DNA of 48,724 bases from Ramlibacter sp. (GCA_030695945.1 JAUYOG010000017.1:1-48724), one strand, 5' to 3'. Positions 34,205 through 43,416 are shown, counted from the stretch's first letter. Notes: generated from the sequence alone by a model not told the origin. Program-made: numbers and translations.

Positions 34205-37177
34205 ATGTTGTTGACCAAGAAAACGGGTGGCGCCCACGGCGCTGCACGCTCGCCGTTCCTGCACAGCCTGCAGCGGGGCATGTCCACCGCGCTGCCCACG
34301 ATGGACCGCCGCGCCTTCCTGAGGCGTTCGGGCCTGGGCGTGGGCGTCGGCATCGCCGCGGGCAGCCTGACGCTGGTGAAGAAGGCGCGCGCCGCGGAAG
34401 GCAAGGCCACGGCCGTCGGCGAAGGCAAGGTCGAGGTCAAGCGCACGGTGTGCACCCACTGCTCGGTGGGCTGCGCGATCGATGCCGTCGTCGAGAACGG
34501 CGTGTGGGTGCGCCAGGAGCCGGTGTTCGATTCGCCGCTGAACCTCGGCGCGCACTGTGCCAAGGGCGCGGCGATCCGCGAGCACGGCCACGGCGAGTTC
34601 CGCCTGCGCTACCCGATGAAGCTGGTCAACGGCAAGTACGAGCGCATCAGCTGGGACACGGCCCTCAATGAGATCAGCGCCAGGATGCTGGAGCTGCGCA
34701 AGGCCAGCGGCCCGGACGCCCTGTACTGGGTCGGGTCGTCGAAGCACAGCAACGAACAGTCGTACCTGATGCGCAAGTTCGTGAGCCTGTGGGGCAGCAA
34801 CAACTGCGACCACCAGGCCCGCATCTGCCACTCCACCACGGTGGCGGGCGTCGCCAACACATGGGGCTACGGCGCCATGACCAATTCGTACAACGACATG
34901 CAGAACAGCAAGTGCGCGTTGTACATCGGCTCCAACGCCGCCGAGGCGCACCCGGTCTCCATGCTGCACATGCTGCACGCCAAGGAGAACGGCACCAAGA
35001 TGATCGTGGTGGACCCGCGCTTCACCCGTACCGCGGCCAAGGCCGACGAGTACGTGCGCATCCGCTCCGGCACCGACATCCCGTTCCTGTTCGGCATGCT
35101 GTACCACATCTTCAAGAACGGCTGGGAAGACAAGAAGTACATCAACGACCGCGTCTACGGCATGGAGGACGTCAAGAAGGACGTCATGGCCAAGTGGACG
35201 CCCGACAAGGTCGAGGAGGCCTGTGGCGTGCCCGAGGCGCAGATGGCCAAGGTCGCCGAGATGATGGCCAAGAACCGACCGTCGACGCTGGTCTGGTGCA
35301 TGGGCCAGACGCAGCATTCGATCGGCAACGCGATGGTCCGCGCTTCCTGCATCGTGCAGCTGGCGCTGGGGAACGTCGGCGTGTCCGGCGGCGGGGCGAA
35401 CATCTTCCGCGGCCACGACAACGTGCAGGGCGCCACCGACATCGGCCCCAATCCCGATTCGCTGCCCGGCTACTACGGCATCGTCGAAGGTTCATGGCGC
35501 CACTTCGCCAAGGTGTGGGGCGTCGACTACGACTGGATCAAGGGGCGGTTCGAGAGCCCCGCCATGATGTCCAAGCCCGGCATCACGGTGTCGCGCTGGA
35601 TCGACGGCGTGATGGAAAAGAACGAGCTGATCGACCAGACACCCAACCTGCGTGGCGTCGTGTTCTGGGGCCACGCGCCCAACTCGCAGTCGCGCGGCCT
35701 GGAGATGAAGCGGGCCATGGACAAGCTGGACCTGCTGGTCGTGATCGACCCGTACCCGTCCGCCACCGCCGCCATGGCCGCGATGCCCGGCAAGCCGGAA
35801 GACCTGAACCCGAACCGCGCGGTGTACCTGCTGCCGGCGGCCACGCAGTTCGAGACCAGCGGCTCGGTGACGGCGTCGAACCGCTCGCTGCAGTGGCGGG
35901 AAAAAGTGATCGACCCGCTGTGGGAAAGCCGCAGCGACCACATGATCATGCAGCAGTTCGCCGACAAGCTGGGCTTCGGCAAGGAGCTGTCGAAGAACTT
36001 CAAGATGCAGAAGATCAAGGGCCTGGACGAGCCGCTGCCCGAGGACATCCTGCGTGAGGTCAACAAGTCGTGCTGGACCATCGGGTACACGGGCCAGAGC
36101 CCCGAGCGGCTGAAGGCGCACATGAAGAACATGGGGGCCTTCGACGTCAAGACGCTCAGGGCCAAACCCGGCGTGAAGGACAAGGAGACGGGCTACGACC
36201 TCACGGGTGACACCTTCGGCCTGCCGTGGCCCTGCTGGGGCAACCCCGAGCTCAAGCATCCGGGCACCCACGTCCTTTACAACACCTCTCAGCACGTCAT
36301 GGAGGGCGGCGGCAACTTCCGCGCGAACTTCGGCGTCGAGCGCAATGGCGTCAACCTGCTGGCCGAGGACGGGTCGGCCTCGGTGGGCGCGGACATCCAG
36401 ACCGGCTACCCGGAGTTCGACCACGTGCTGCTCAAGAAGCTGGGCTGGTGGGATGAACTCACCGACGTCGAGAAGGCGGCAGCCGAGGGCAAGAACTGGA
36501 AGACAGACTCCTCGGGCGGCATCATCCGCGTGGCGATGAAAAACCACGGCTGCTATCCCTTCGGCAACGCGAAGGCGCGTGCGGTGGTGTGGAACTTCCC
36601 CGACGCGATCCCGCAGCATCGGGAGCCGATCTACAGCCCGCGCCCCGACCTGGTCGCCAAGTACCCGACGCACGACGACAAGAAGGCGTTCTGGCGCCTG
36701 CCCACGCTGTACAAGACGCTCCAGGACAAGAACGTCACCGACAAGGTCGCGGAGAAATACCCGCTGATCCTCAGCTCGGGGCGCCTGACGGAATACGAGG
36801 GCGGCGGCGAGGAGACGCGCTCCAACCCCTGGCTGGCCGAGCTGCAGCAGGAGGCCTTCGTCGAGATCAACCCGAAGGCGGCCGCGGCGCGGGGCATCGG
36901 CAACGGCGACCGCGTCTGGCTGATGACGCCTACCGGCGCCCGGCTGAACGTGCAGGCGCTCGTCACGGAGCGGGTCGGGCCCGACACGTGCTGGATGCCG
37001 TTCCACTTCTCGGGCCGCTGGCAGGGCGCCGACATGCTGGCGTACTACCCGGCCGGCGCGGCGCCCGTCGTGCGCGGCGAGGCGGTGAACACGGCCACCA
37101 CGTACGGCTATGACAGCGTGACGATGATGCAGGAAACCAAGACCACGATCTGCAACGTGGAAAAGGCTGGAGCTTGA
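34205..37177 (+). CDS. fdhA: Tat-exported formate dehydrogenase catalytic subunit FdhA (catalytic Cys)
   Basis: A 990-residue molybdo/tungsto-bis-MGD enzyme. A twin-arginine signal (DRRAFLRR, residues 34-41) precedes the N-terminal 4Fe-4S ligands C83, C86, C90 and C118. The active-site segment CDHQARICHS places the metal ligand at C208 and the adjacent His at H209, so it uses cysteine instead of selenocysteine. A C-terminal molydopterin-dinucleotide domain (YPLILSSGRLTEYEGGGEET onward) completes the fold. It oxidises formate on the periplasmic side and passes electrons through FdhB to the cytochrome b FdhC and the quinone pool. The extended N-terminus before the Tat motif leaves M26 or M33 as alternative starts. 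Confidence 0.95.
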   Translation: MLLTKKTGGAHGAARSPFLHSLQRGMSTALPTMDRRAFLRRSGLGVGVGIAAGSLTLVKKARAAEGKATAVGEGKVEVKRTVCTHCSVGCAIDAVVENGVWVRQEPVFDSPLNLGAHCAKGAAIREHGHGEFRLRYPMKLVNGKYERISWDTALNEISARMLELRKASGPDALYWVGSSKHSNEQSYLMRKFVSLWGSNNCDHQARICHSTTVAGVANTWGYGAMTNSYNDMQNSKCALYIGSNAAEAHPVSMLHMLHAKENGTKMIVVDPRFTRTAAKADEYVRIRSGTDIPFLFGMLYHIFKNGWEDKKYINDRVYGMEDVKKDVMAKWTPDKVEEACGVPEAQMAKVAEMMAKNRPSTLVWCMGQTQHSIGNAMVRASCIVQLALGNVGVSGGGANIFRGHDNVQGATDIGPNPDSLPGYYGIVEGSWRHFAKVWGVDYDWIKGRFESPAMMSKPGITVSRWIDGVMEKNELIDQTPNLRGVVFWGHAPNSQSRGLEMKRAMDKLDLLVVIDPYPSATAAMAAMPGKPEDLNPNRAVYLLPAATQFETSGSVTASNRSLQWREKVIDPLWESRSDHMIMQQFADKLGFGKELSKNFKMQKIKGLDEPLPEDILREVNKSCWTIGYTGQSPERLKAHMKNMGAFDVKTLRAKPGVKDKETGYDLTGDTFGLPWPCWGNPELKHPGTHVLYNTSQHVMEGGGNFRANFGVERNGVNLLAEDGSASVGADIQTGYPEFDHVLLKKLGWWDELTDVEKAAAEGKNWKTDSSGGIIRVAMKNHGCYPFGNAKARAVVWNFPDAIPQHREPIYSPRPDLVAKYPTHDDKKAFWRLPTLYKTLQDKNVTDKVAEKYPLILSSGRLTEYEGGGEETRSNPWLAELQQEAFVEINPKAAAARGIGNGDRVWLMTPTGARLNVQALVTERVGPDTCWMPFHFSGRWQGADMLAYYPAGAAPVVRGEAVNTATTYGYDSVTMMQETKTTICNVEKAGA

Positions 37178-37178
37178 C

Positions 37179-37796
37179 ATGGCACGAATGAAATTTGTCT
37201 GCGACTCGGAGCGCTGCATCGAATGCAACAGCTGCGTCACGGCCTGCAAGAACGAGCATGAGGTGCCCTGGGGCGTGAACCGCCGCCGCGTGGTCACCCT
37301 CAACGACGGCGTTCCCGGCGAGCGCTCGATCTCCGTGGCGTGCATGCATTGCTCCGACGCACCCTGCATGGCGGTGTGCCCGGTCAACTGCTTCTACCGC
37401 ACCGACGAGGGCGTGGTGCTGCACGACAAGGACGTGTGCATCGGCTGCGGCTACTGCAGCTATGCCTGCCCGTTCGGCGCGCCGCAGTTCCCCGCGGCCG
37501 GCACGTTCGGCGTGCGCGGCAAGATGGACAAGTGCACGTTCTGCGCCGGGGGGCCCGAGGCCAACGGCTCGCAGGCCGAGTTCGACAAGTACGGGCGCAA
37601 CCGGCTGGCGGAAGGCAAGCTTCCGGCCTGCGCCGAGATGTGCTCGACCAAGGCGCTGCTGGGCGGCGATGGCGACGTGATCGCCGACATCTTCCGCAAC
37701 CGGGTCCTGAAGCGCGGCAAGGGCGCCGAGGTCTGGGGCTGGGGCACGGCGTATGGGTCCAAGCAGGCCGGCCAGCCCGGTGGAGCGAAATCATGA
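37179..37796 (+). CDS. fdhB: Formate dehydrogenase iron-sulfur subunit FdhB (FDH3 beta type)
   Basis: A 205-residue four-cluster ferredoxin-like subunit. Cysteine groups are visible in RCIECNSCVTACK, ACMHCSDAPCMAVCPVNC, VCIGCGYCSYACPFG and KCTFC with a final CAEMC, the usual set of four 4Fe-4S sites. It relays electrons from FdhA to FdhC. It has no signal peptide of its own, so it is presumably exported with FdhA by the Tat system. It begins one base after the fdhA stop and overlaps the following lipoprotein gene by four bases. Confidence 0.94.
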   Translation: MARMKFVCDSERCIECNSCVTACKNEHEVPWGVNRRRVVTLNDGVPGERSISVACMHCSDAPCMAVCPVNCFYRTDEGVVLHDKDVCIGCGYCSYACPFGAPQFPAAGTFGVRGKMDKCTFCAGGPEANGSQAEFDKYGRNRLAEGKLPACAEMCSTKALLGGDGDVIADIFRNRVLKRGKGAEVWGWGTAYGSKQAGQPGGAKS

Positions 37797-38026
37797 AACT
37801 GCACTACACCATCCTGGCGGCCATCGCCGCGGCCCTCGCGCTCTCGGCCTGCGGCGAGAAGCCGCAGACCAACCGCAGCGGAGTGGGCGCGGACACGGCG
37901 GCGTTCCAGGGCACCGGCAAGGTGTACGCGCTGCCGGGCTGGAAGCAGGGCGACAAGACCAGCTGGGAGCAGCAGCTCAAGACGCGCACCCAGAACGCCC
38001 AGAACGAATACACCAAAGTCCCTTGA
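37793..38026 (+). CDS. Small lipoprotein in the fdh operon
   Basis: A 77-residue protein with a Sec/Lsp signal and lipobox LSAC (cysteine near residue 20). The mature part contains GTGKVYALPGWKQGDKTSWE and an Asn/Gln/Lys-rich tail. It is translationally coupled to fdhB (ATGA overlap) and lies eight bases before fdhC, so it is made with the enzyme. I do not recognise a characterised family; a periplasmic accessory of the formate dehydrogenase complex is an inference. Confidence 0.75.
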   Translation: MKLHYTILAAIAAALALSACGEKPQTNRSGVGADTAAFQGTGKVYALPGWKQGDKTSWEQQLKTRTQNAQNEYTKVP

Positions 38027-38033
38027 AAGGCAG

Positions 38034-39230
38034 ATGATGCTGCGTCCACTGCTGCTGGCTGCCGCCCTGGCGCTCAGCCTCTCCGCCACCGCGCAGACGA
38101 AGCCGCAGGACGATCCCGTCCCGTCGGCTCCGGCGGCGGCCGGGGGGATCCAGGGCCAGAACATCTTCGACGTGAAGCCCGAGGTCAAGCCCGACGCGAG
38201 CTCGGACCCGAATTACATGAAGCAGGGCAACGCCGAGCGCAACAAGGTGCAGCCCGGCAACAACGCGCCGATGTGGCGCGGCGTCGCGGCGGGCGCTGAA
38301 GGCTATAGCAGCCTGCCCAAGAGCCAGGCCCCCGAGGCCGGCGTGTTGATCCAGCCGCAGGTGCAGTATCCCGGCTCGCGCCTCACCACGGCCGGCGAGG
38401 CCTGGCGGCAGGTGCGCAACAACTGGATCATTCCCTACGGCGGCGCGCTGATCCTGATCTGGCTGGGCGCGCTCGCGATCTACTATTTCGCGAAAGGCCC
38501 GCTCGGGCACCAGCCGGCCGTCGGCGGCGGTGGCCGCAGGATCGAGCGGTTCACCCCCTTCGAGCGCTCGGCGCACTGGGCCAACGCGATCGCATTCTCC
38601 ATCCTCGCCATTACCGGCCTCGTGATGGCTTTCGGAAAGTTCTTCATCCTGCCCGTGCTCGGCGGCACGCTGTATGGGCCGCTGACCTATGTGCTGAAGA
38701 ACCTGCACAACTTCGCCGGGCCGGTGTTCGCTGTGTCGCTCGTGGTCGTGTTCATCACGTTCGTGAAGGACGAGTTCCCGCAGAGCGGCGATTTCAAGTG
38801 GCTGCTCAAGATGGGCGGGGCCTTCAGCAAGGTGGGGGACGAGCCGCCCGCGCACCGCTTCAACGCCGGCGAAAAGGTGATCTTCTGGCTGGGCGTGGTC
38901 CTGCTGGGCTTTATCGTGGTCGGCTCCGGTTTGGTGATGGACATGCTGATCCCCAGCCTCACGTACGACCGCGGCACCATGCAGATTGCGCACATGGTTC
39001 ACGCCGTCGCCACGGTGCTGATGATGGTCCTGTTGGCGGTGCACATCTACCTGGGCACCATCGGCATGCACGGCGCCTACGACGCGATGCGCCATGGGTA
39101 TGTGGACGAGGCCTGGGCCGAGGAGCATCACGCCTACTGGTACGAGGACATCAAGGCCGGCAAGATCCCCGCCCAGCGCAGCCAGCCGCTGGTGATCGCC
39201 GACGAAGCGGAAACCCCGCGCGCGGCTTGA
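38034..39230 (+). CDS. fdhC: Formate dehydrogenase cytochrome b subunit FdhC
   Basis: A 398-residue protein. A signal peptide (about 1-20) is followed by a periplasmic region of about 110 residues and then membrane segments starting near 130 (IPYGGALILIWLGALAIYYF). The cytochrome b core FERSAHWANAIAFSILAITG with LHNFAGPVFAVSL and IAHMVHAVATVLMMVLLAVH supplies the haem-ligand histidines of the FdnI/FdoI family. It anchors the enzyme and passes electrons to quinone. The long N-terminal periplasmic extension is seen in relatives from Burkholderiales and Shewanella. Confidence 0.92.
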   Translation: MMLRPLLLAAALALSLSATAQTKPQDDPVPSAPAAAGGIQGQNIFDVKPEVKPDASSDPNYMKQGNAERNKVQPGNNAPMWRGVAAGAEGYSSLPKSQAPEAGVLIQPQVQYPGSRLTTAGEAWRQVRNNWIIPYGGALILIWLGALAIYYFAKGPLGHQPAVGGGGRRIERFTPFERSAHWANAIAFSILAITGLVMAFGKFFILPVLGGTLYGPLTYVLKNLHNFAGPVFAVSLVVVFITFVKDEFPQSGDFKWLLKMGGAFSKVGDEPPAHRFNAGEKVIFWLGVVLLGFIVVGSGLVMDMLIPSLTYDRGTMQIAHMVHAVATVLMMVLLAVHIYLGTIGMHGAYDAMRHGYVDEAWAEEHHAYWYEDIKAGKIPAQRSQPLVIADEAETPRAA

Positions 39231-39253
39231 CGCGAGAAGCAGGAGCAAAAGAC

Positions 39254-39709
39254 ATGAAAGCAATTCTGTTGATGGGCGCGCTGTGGGCGGCTAGCGGTAT
39301 GGCCGCCGCCAAACTGCCGCCGCCGGATGATGCGGCCAAGGCCAAGGCGGCCGAGACCTCGGCCAAGGCGGCGTGGCAGGCGAAGGTGGATGGCTACCTG
39401 CTGTGCAAGGCGCAGGACAAGGTGGCCGCTCGCTACGCCAAGGCAGGCGCCAAGACGGCAGCGGCCAAGGATGTGAAGCCTGTCGCCGCCGCATCGGCGG
39501 CCCCGGCGACCGCGACCGCGGCCTCGGGCACGCCGATGGCGATGGCGGCGAAACCGCCGCCGCCGTGCCAGGATCCCGGTCCGTTCGCCTACAACCCGCC
39601 CGAGCAGAAACCACTGGAAACTGCCGGGGCCCATTCCCCCACCGGCACGGCTGCCAGCCCGCCCAGCGTGAAGCCCAATTCCGCCGAGATGGCGCCAGCC
39701 AAGAAGTAA
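39254..39709 (+). CDS. Small predicted periplasmic Ala/Pro/Lys-rich protein
   Basis: A 151-residue protein with a signal peptide (about 1-19). The mature part has one cysteine in GYLLCKAQDKVAARYAKAG and a second in PPPPCQDPGPFAYNPPEQKP, separated by a long Ala/Lys/Thr-rich low-complexity segment. It lies 23 bp after fdhC with GGAGC upstream and before fdhD. I do not recognise a family; context suggests an exported partner of the formate dehydrogenase. Confidence 0.7.
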   Translation: MKAILLMGALWAASGMAAAKLPPPDDAAKAKAAETSAKAAWQAKVDGYLLCKAQDKVAARYAKAGAKTAAAKDVKPVAAASAAPATATAASGTPMAMAAKPPPPCQDPGPFAYNPPEQKPLETAGAHSPTGTAASPPSVKPNSAEMAPAKK

Positions 39710-39745
39710 CGCCGGGCTGGGCTGCGCGCCCGAAATGCCCCATCC

Positions 39746-39771
39746 TGACCCTTCCCCGGCCGGGGAGGGGA
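39746..39771. repeat. Short GC palindrome supplying the fdhD ribosome site
   Basis: The inverted repeat CCTTCCCCGGCCGGGGAGGG resembles the core of the C-run/G-run palindromes in this window. Its right arm provides the purine-rich GGGGAGGGG directly before the fdhD ATG. Confidence 0.5.
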
Positions 39772-39773
39772 CA

Positions 39774-40625
39774 ATGCAATCCATGCCCCTGCCCCTTCTC
39801 ACCCAGGCGCGCGCGCCGCTCACGCAAGCGATCGAAACCGTCAACGAGCACGGCGAGCGCGGCGAGATCTCCATTCCGGCCGAACGGCCGCTCACGGTCT
39901 ATGTGGACAAGCGCGAACTCGTCACGCTGATGACGCTTGGCGCGCAGCCCGAATGGCTGGTGCTGGGCTACCTGCGCAACCAGCGGCTGGTCAAATCGGT
40001 GGAGGATATCGAGTCCGTCACGGTGGACTGGGAGGTCGGCTCCGCAGCCGTCAGGACCCGCTCGGGCATCGACGACATCGAGGAGCGCACGTCGCGGCGC
40101 GTCGTCACCACCGGCTGCGGCCAGGGCAGCGTCTTCGGCGGGCTGATGGATGAGATCGAAGGCATCGCGCTGCCGGAGGCGGCCATCACCCAGTCCCAGC
40201 TCTACGGCATCCTCAACGCGATCCGCCTGCAGGAATCGACGTACAAGTCCGCCGGCTCGGTGCACGGCTGCGCCCTGTTCCAGGCTGACGAGATGCTGCT
40301 GTTCGTGGAGGACGTCGGCCGGCACAACGCCATCGACACGATCGCCGGCTGGATGTGGCTCCAACCTGATGCGATGCGCGGCGAGGACAAGGTGTTCTAC
40401 ACGACCGGGCGCCTCACCAGCGAGATGGTGATCAAGTCGGCCCAGATGGGCGTGCCCATCGTCGTCTCGCGCAGCGGCATCACGCAGATGGGCCACGAGA
40501 TCGCCCAGCGGCTCGACCTGTGCGCGATCGGCCGCGCCACCAACAAGCACTTCCTTTGCTACACCTCGCCCCGGCGGCTGCGCCTGCAGCCGGAGCTGGC
40601 GGGGCCGAAGTTGCGCGTCGCCTGA
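39774..40625 (+). CDS. fdhD: Formate dehydrogenase accessory sulfurtransferase FdhD
   Basis: A 283-residue protein of the FdhD family, which moves sulfur from IscS to the molybdenum/tungsten cofactor of formate dehydrogenases. Conserved segments are RPLTVYVDKRELVTLMTLG, the active-site loop VVTTGCGQGSVFG (C115), SAGSVHGCALF and VEDVGRHNAIDTIAGW. In E. coli FdhD the loop has a Cys-x-x-Cys; here only C115 is present. I start at ATG 39774 behind a GGGGAGGGG ribosome site; the next ATG (39783) is possible. It probably serves both formate dehydrogenases encoded here. Confidence 0.95.
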   Translation: MQSMPLPLLTQARAPLTQAIETVNEHGERGEISIPAERPLTVYVDKRELVTLMTLGAQPEWLVLGYLRNQRLVKSVEDIESVTVDWEVGSAAVRTRSGIDDIEERTSRRVVTTGCGQGSVFGGLMDEIEGIALPEAAITQSQLYGILNAIRLQESTYKSAGSVHGCALFQADEMLLFVEDVGRHNAIDTIAGWMWLQPDAMRGEDKVFYTTGRLTSEMVIKSAQMGVPIVVSRSGITQMGHEIAQRLDLCAIGRATNKHFLCYTSPRRLRLQPELAGPKLRVA

Positions 40626-40647
40626 GGCGACCGGTCGGGGGCGCGGC

Positions 40648-40822
40648 CGCCCGCTCCGCTCCTCCCTGATTTCGCCCTATAGAGCGCTCCCTCGGCCTTG
40701 TTGGCGTGCCGTGACCATTCTTCGAGCACCACCAATGCAGGACCAGGATGGGGCCTGGTTGTCTCCGCGAAATCAAGGAGGAGGTAGCGGGCGCAGCCCG
40801 CGACGGGGGACATTCGCGGAGG
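40648..40822. repeat. Large imperfect inverted repeat downstream of fdhD
   Basis: Left arm CTCCTCCCTGATTTCGC (40659-40675) pairs with GCGAAATCAAGGAGGAG (40767-40783), 16 of 17 bases. After a small bulge, CGCCCGCT pairs with AGCGGGCG, extending the arms to about 40648 and 40794. A further hairpin GCGGGC-GCA-GCCCGC (40787-40801) and GC-rich block follow. No reading frame is supported in this 264-bp gap. It looks like a non-coding, MITE- or REP-like dispersed element and may also terminate fdhD transcription. Confidence 0.6.
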
Positions 40823-40889
40823 CGGCCGGGCCCCGTCCTGGTCCGGGCCCTAATCCCGGGATGAGTCTTCTCCGGTAAGCTGGCACCCC

Positions 40890-43412
40890 ATGACCCTGAA
40901 CCCCTCCTTGCAGCTGGGCTGGCGCACGCTTTGGCGTGACCTGCGCGCCGGCGAGCTGCGCCTGCTGATCGTGGCCGTGACGCTGGCCGTCGCGGCACTG
41001 ACGGCGGTCGGCTTCTTCGCGGACCGGCTCAAGGGCGGTCTTGCGCGCGACGCGCGGCAACTGCTGGGCGGCGACGCCGTCGTGTCCAGCGACAACCCGA
41101 CCCCCCAGGCATTCATCGACAAGGCGCGTTCGCTCGGCCTGCAGGGCCTGGCCACCCTCACGTTCCCGACCATGGCGCGAGCCGACGATGCGCAGGGCGG
41201 CGCGAGCAAGCTGGTGGCCTTGAAGGCGGTTCCCGCGGGGTATCCGCTGCGCGGCAACCTCACGGTGGCCAGTGAGGCGGAGACGCCCGGCGCGGCCACG
41301 CGCGACATCCCGGCGCGCGGCGAGGCGTGGATCGATGCGCCGGTGCTCGACGCGCTGCAACTGAAGATGGGAGACGCCGTGTTGCTGGGTGATGCGCGGC
41401 TGCGTATCGGCCGCGTCATCGTGACCGAGCCGGACCGCGGCACCGGCTTCGTCAACTTCGCGCCCCGGGTGATGATCAACGAGGCCGACCTTCCCGCCAG
41501 CAAGCTGATCCAGCCCGCCAGCCGGGTGATCTACCGCTTCGCCGTCGCGGGGGCCGACCCGCAGGTCGGCAATTTCGTCAAGTGGGCGCTGGACGAAGCC
41601 AAGCGGCCGAACGTGCGCGGCGTGCGGGTGGAGTCCCTCGAAGGCGGGCGCCCCGAAATGCGGCAGACGCTGGACCGCGCCGAGAAATTCCTCAACCTCG
41701 TGGCGCTGCTGGCGGCGCTGCTGAGTGCCGTCGCGGTGGCGCTCGCCGCGCGCGGATTCGCGGCGAAGCACCTGGACGATTGCGCGATGCTGCGCGTGCT
41801 GGGCCAGAGCCAGCGCACCATCGCGTGGAGCTACACCTTCGAGTTCGCGATGATCGGCGCGGCCGCCAGCGCATTGGGTGTGGCGATCGGTTATGCGGTG
41901 CACTTCGTGTTCATCGTGCTGCTGTCGGGGCTGGTCGGCTCGGAGCTGCCCGGCCCGACGCTCTGGCCGGCGGGGTTCGGCATGGGCATGGGCCTGACCT
42001 TGCTGTTCGCCTTCGGGCTGCCGCCCGTGCTGCAGTTGGCGCAGGTGCCGCCGCTGCGCGTGATCCGGCGCGACCTGGGCAACCTCAAGCCTGCGTCGGC
42101 GGCCGTGCTCGCGATCGGCGTCATCGGATTCGCGGCCCTGCTGATGGCGGCCAGCAGCGACCTGCTGCTGGGCAGCATCGCCGTGGGGGGGTTCGCCGCC
42201 GCCGCGCTGCTGTTCGCCGGCCTGAGCTGGCTGGCCGTCAAGGCGTTGCGCTGGTCGGTCAACGAGGCCACCGCTCCGCGTTGGCTGGTGCTGGCAACCC
42301 GCCAGATCTCGGCCCGCCCGGCTTACACGGTGGTGCAGGTGAGCGCGTTGGCCGTGGGCCTGCTTGCGCTCGTGCTGCTGGTGCTGCTGCGCACCGACCT
42401 GGTGGCCAGCTGGCGCAAGGCCACGCCGCCCGACGCGCCCAACCGGTTCGTCATCAACGTGATGCCCGAGCAGGGCGAAGCCTTCCAGAAGATGCTGCGC
42501 GAGGCGGGCGTGAAGCGCTTCGACTGGTATCCCATGATTCGCGGGCGCCTGGTCGCCGTCAACGGCAGGACGGTGACGCCCGACGACTATTTGGAAGACC
42601 GCGCCAAGCGCCTGGTCGACCGCGAGTTCAACCTTTCGAGCAGCGCCGCCCAGCCGCCGCACAACCAGGTGGTCGCCGGGCGCTGGCAGGCCGGCGAGCG
42701 CGGCGCCATCAGCGTCGAACAGGGCATCGCCGACACGCTCGGACTGAAGCTGGGCGATACGCTGCGCTTCGACATCGGCGGCATGCAGGCGGATTCGAAG
42801 ATCACCTCGCTGCGCAAGGTGGACTGGAGCTCGATGCGCGCCAACTTCTTCGTCATCTACCCGGTGCAGCGCCTCGAGGACGTTCCCGTCACGTACATGA
42901 GTGCTTACCGCGCGCCCGACCGCAAGGGTTTCGACAACGACCTGGTACGCGCTTTCCCCAACATCACCAACGTGGACATGACGAGCACGATCACGCAGGT
43001 GCAGGGCGTGATGGACAAGGTGATTCGCGCGGTGGAGTTCCTGTTCGGCTTCACGCTCGCGGCCGGCGTCGTGGTGCTGTTCGCCGCCGTCACCGCCACC
43101 CGCGAGGAGCGGGCGCGGGAGTTCGCGATCATGCGCGCCGTCGGCGCGAGCGGCGCGCTGCTGCGCCAGGTGCAGCGCGCGGAGCTGGTTGGCGTCGGCT
43201 TGCTGGCCGGGTTCCTCGCCAGCATCGTCGCGTCCGTCGTCGGCTGGGGCCTGGCGCGCTACACCTTCGACTTCGATTGGACGGCATCGCCGTGGGTGCC
43301 GGTGTTCGGCGCGCTGGCAGGCGCGGTGCTGGCGCTGGCCGCCGGTTGGTGGGGCCTGCGGGAGGTGCTCAGCCGCCCGGTGGTCGAGACCCTGCGGCGC
43401 GCGCCGGAGTAG
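40890..43412 (+). CDS. ABC transporter permease (FtsX/YbbP family)
   Basis: An 840-residue membrane protein with one N-terminal membrane segment (about 20-45), a large periplasmic domain, FtsX-type segments near 270-480 and a C-terminal FtsX domain (about 710-840, with EERAREFAIMRAVGASGALL). This is the YbbP-type permease, thought to act with a YbbA-type ATPase in export or lipoprotein/envelope tasks. No ATPase gene lies next to it here: the upstream neighbour is a repeat region and fdhD, and downstream comes another repeat. Its partner must be encoded elsewhere or it has been separated from it. Confidence 0.88.
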   Translation: MTLNPSLQLGWRTLWRDLRAGELRLLIVAVTLAVAALTAVGFFADRLKGGLARDARQLLGGDAVVSSDNPTPQAFIDKARSLGLQGLATLTFPTMARADDAQGGASKLVALKAVPAGYPLRGNLTVASEAETPGAATRDIPARGEAWIDAPVLDALQLKMGDAVLLGDARLRIGRVIVTEPDRGTGFVNFAPRVMINEADLPASKLIQPASRVIYRFAVAGADPQVGNFVKWALDEAKRPNVRGVRVESLEGGRPEMRQTLDRAEKFLNLVALLAALLSAVAVALAARGFAAKHLDDCAMLRVLGQSQRTIAWSYTFEFAMIGAAASALGVAIGYAVHFVFIVLLSGLVGSELPGPTLWPAGFGMGMGLTLLFAFGLPPVLQLAQVPPLRVIRRDLGNLKPASAAVLAIGVIGFAALLMAASSDLLLGSIAVGGFAAAALLFAGLSWLAVKALRWSVNEATAPRWLVLATRQISARPAYTVVQVSALAVGLLALVLLVLLRTDLVASWRKATPPDAPNRFVINVMPEQGEAFQKMLREAGVKRFDWYPMIRGRLVAVNGRTVTPDDYLEDRAKRLVDREFNLSSSAAQPPHNQVVAGRWQAGERGAISVEQGIADTLGLKLGDTLRFDIGGMQADSKITSLRKVDWSSMRANFFVIYPVQRLEDVPVTYMSAYRAPDRKGFDNDLVRAFPNITNVDMTSTITQVQGVMDKVIRAVEFLFGFTLAAGVVVLFAAVTATREERAREFAIMRAVGASGALLRQVQRAELVGVGLLAGFLASIVASVVGWGLARYTFDFDWTASPWVPVFGALAGAVLALAAGWWGLREVLSRPVVETLRRAPE

Positions 43413-43416
43413 GGGA

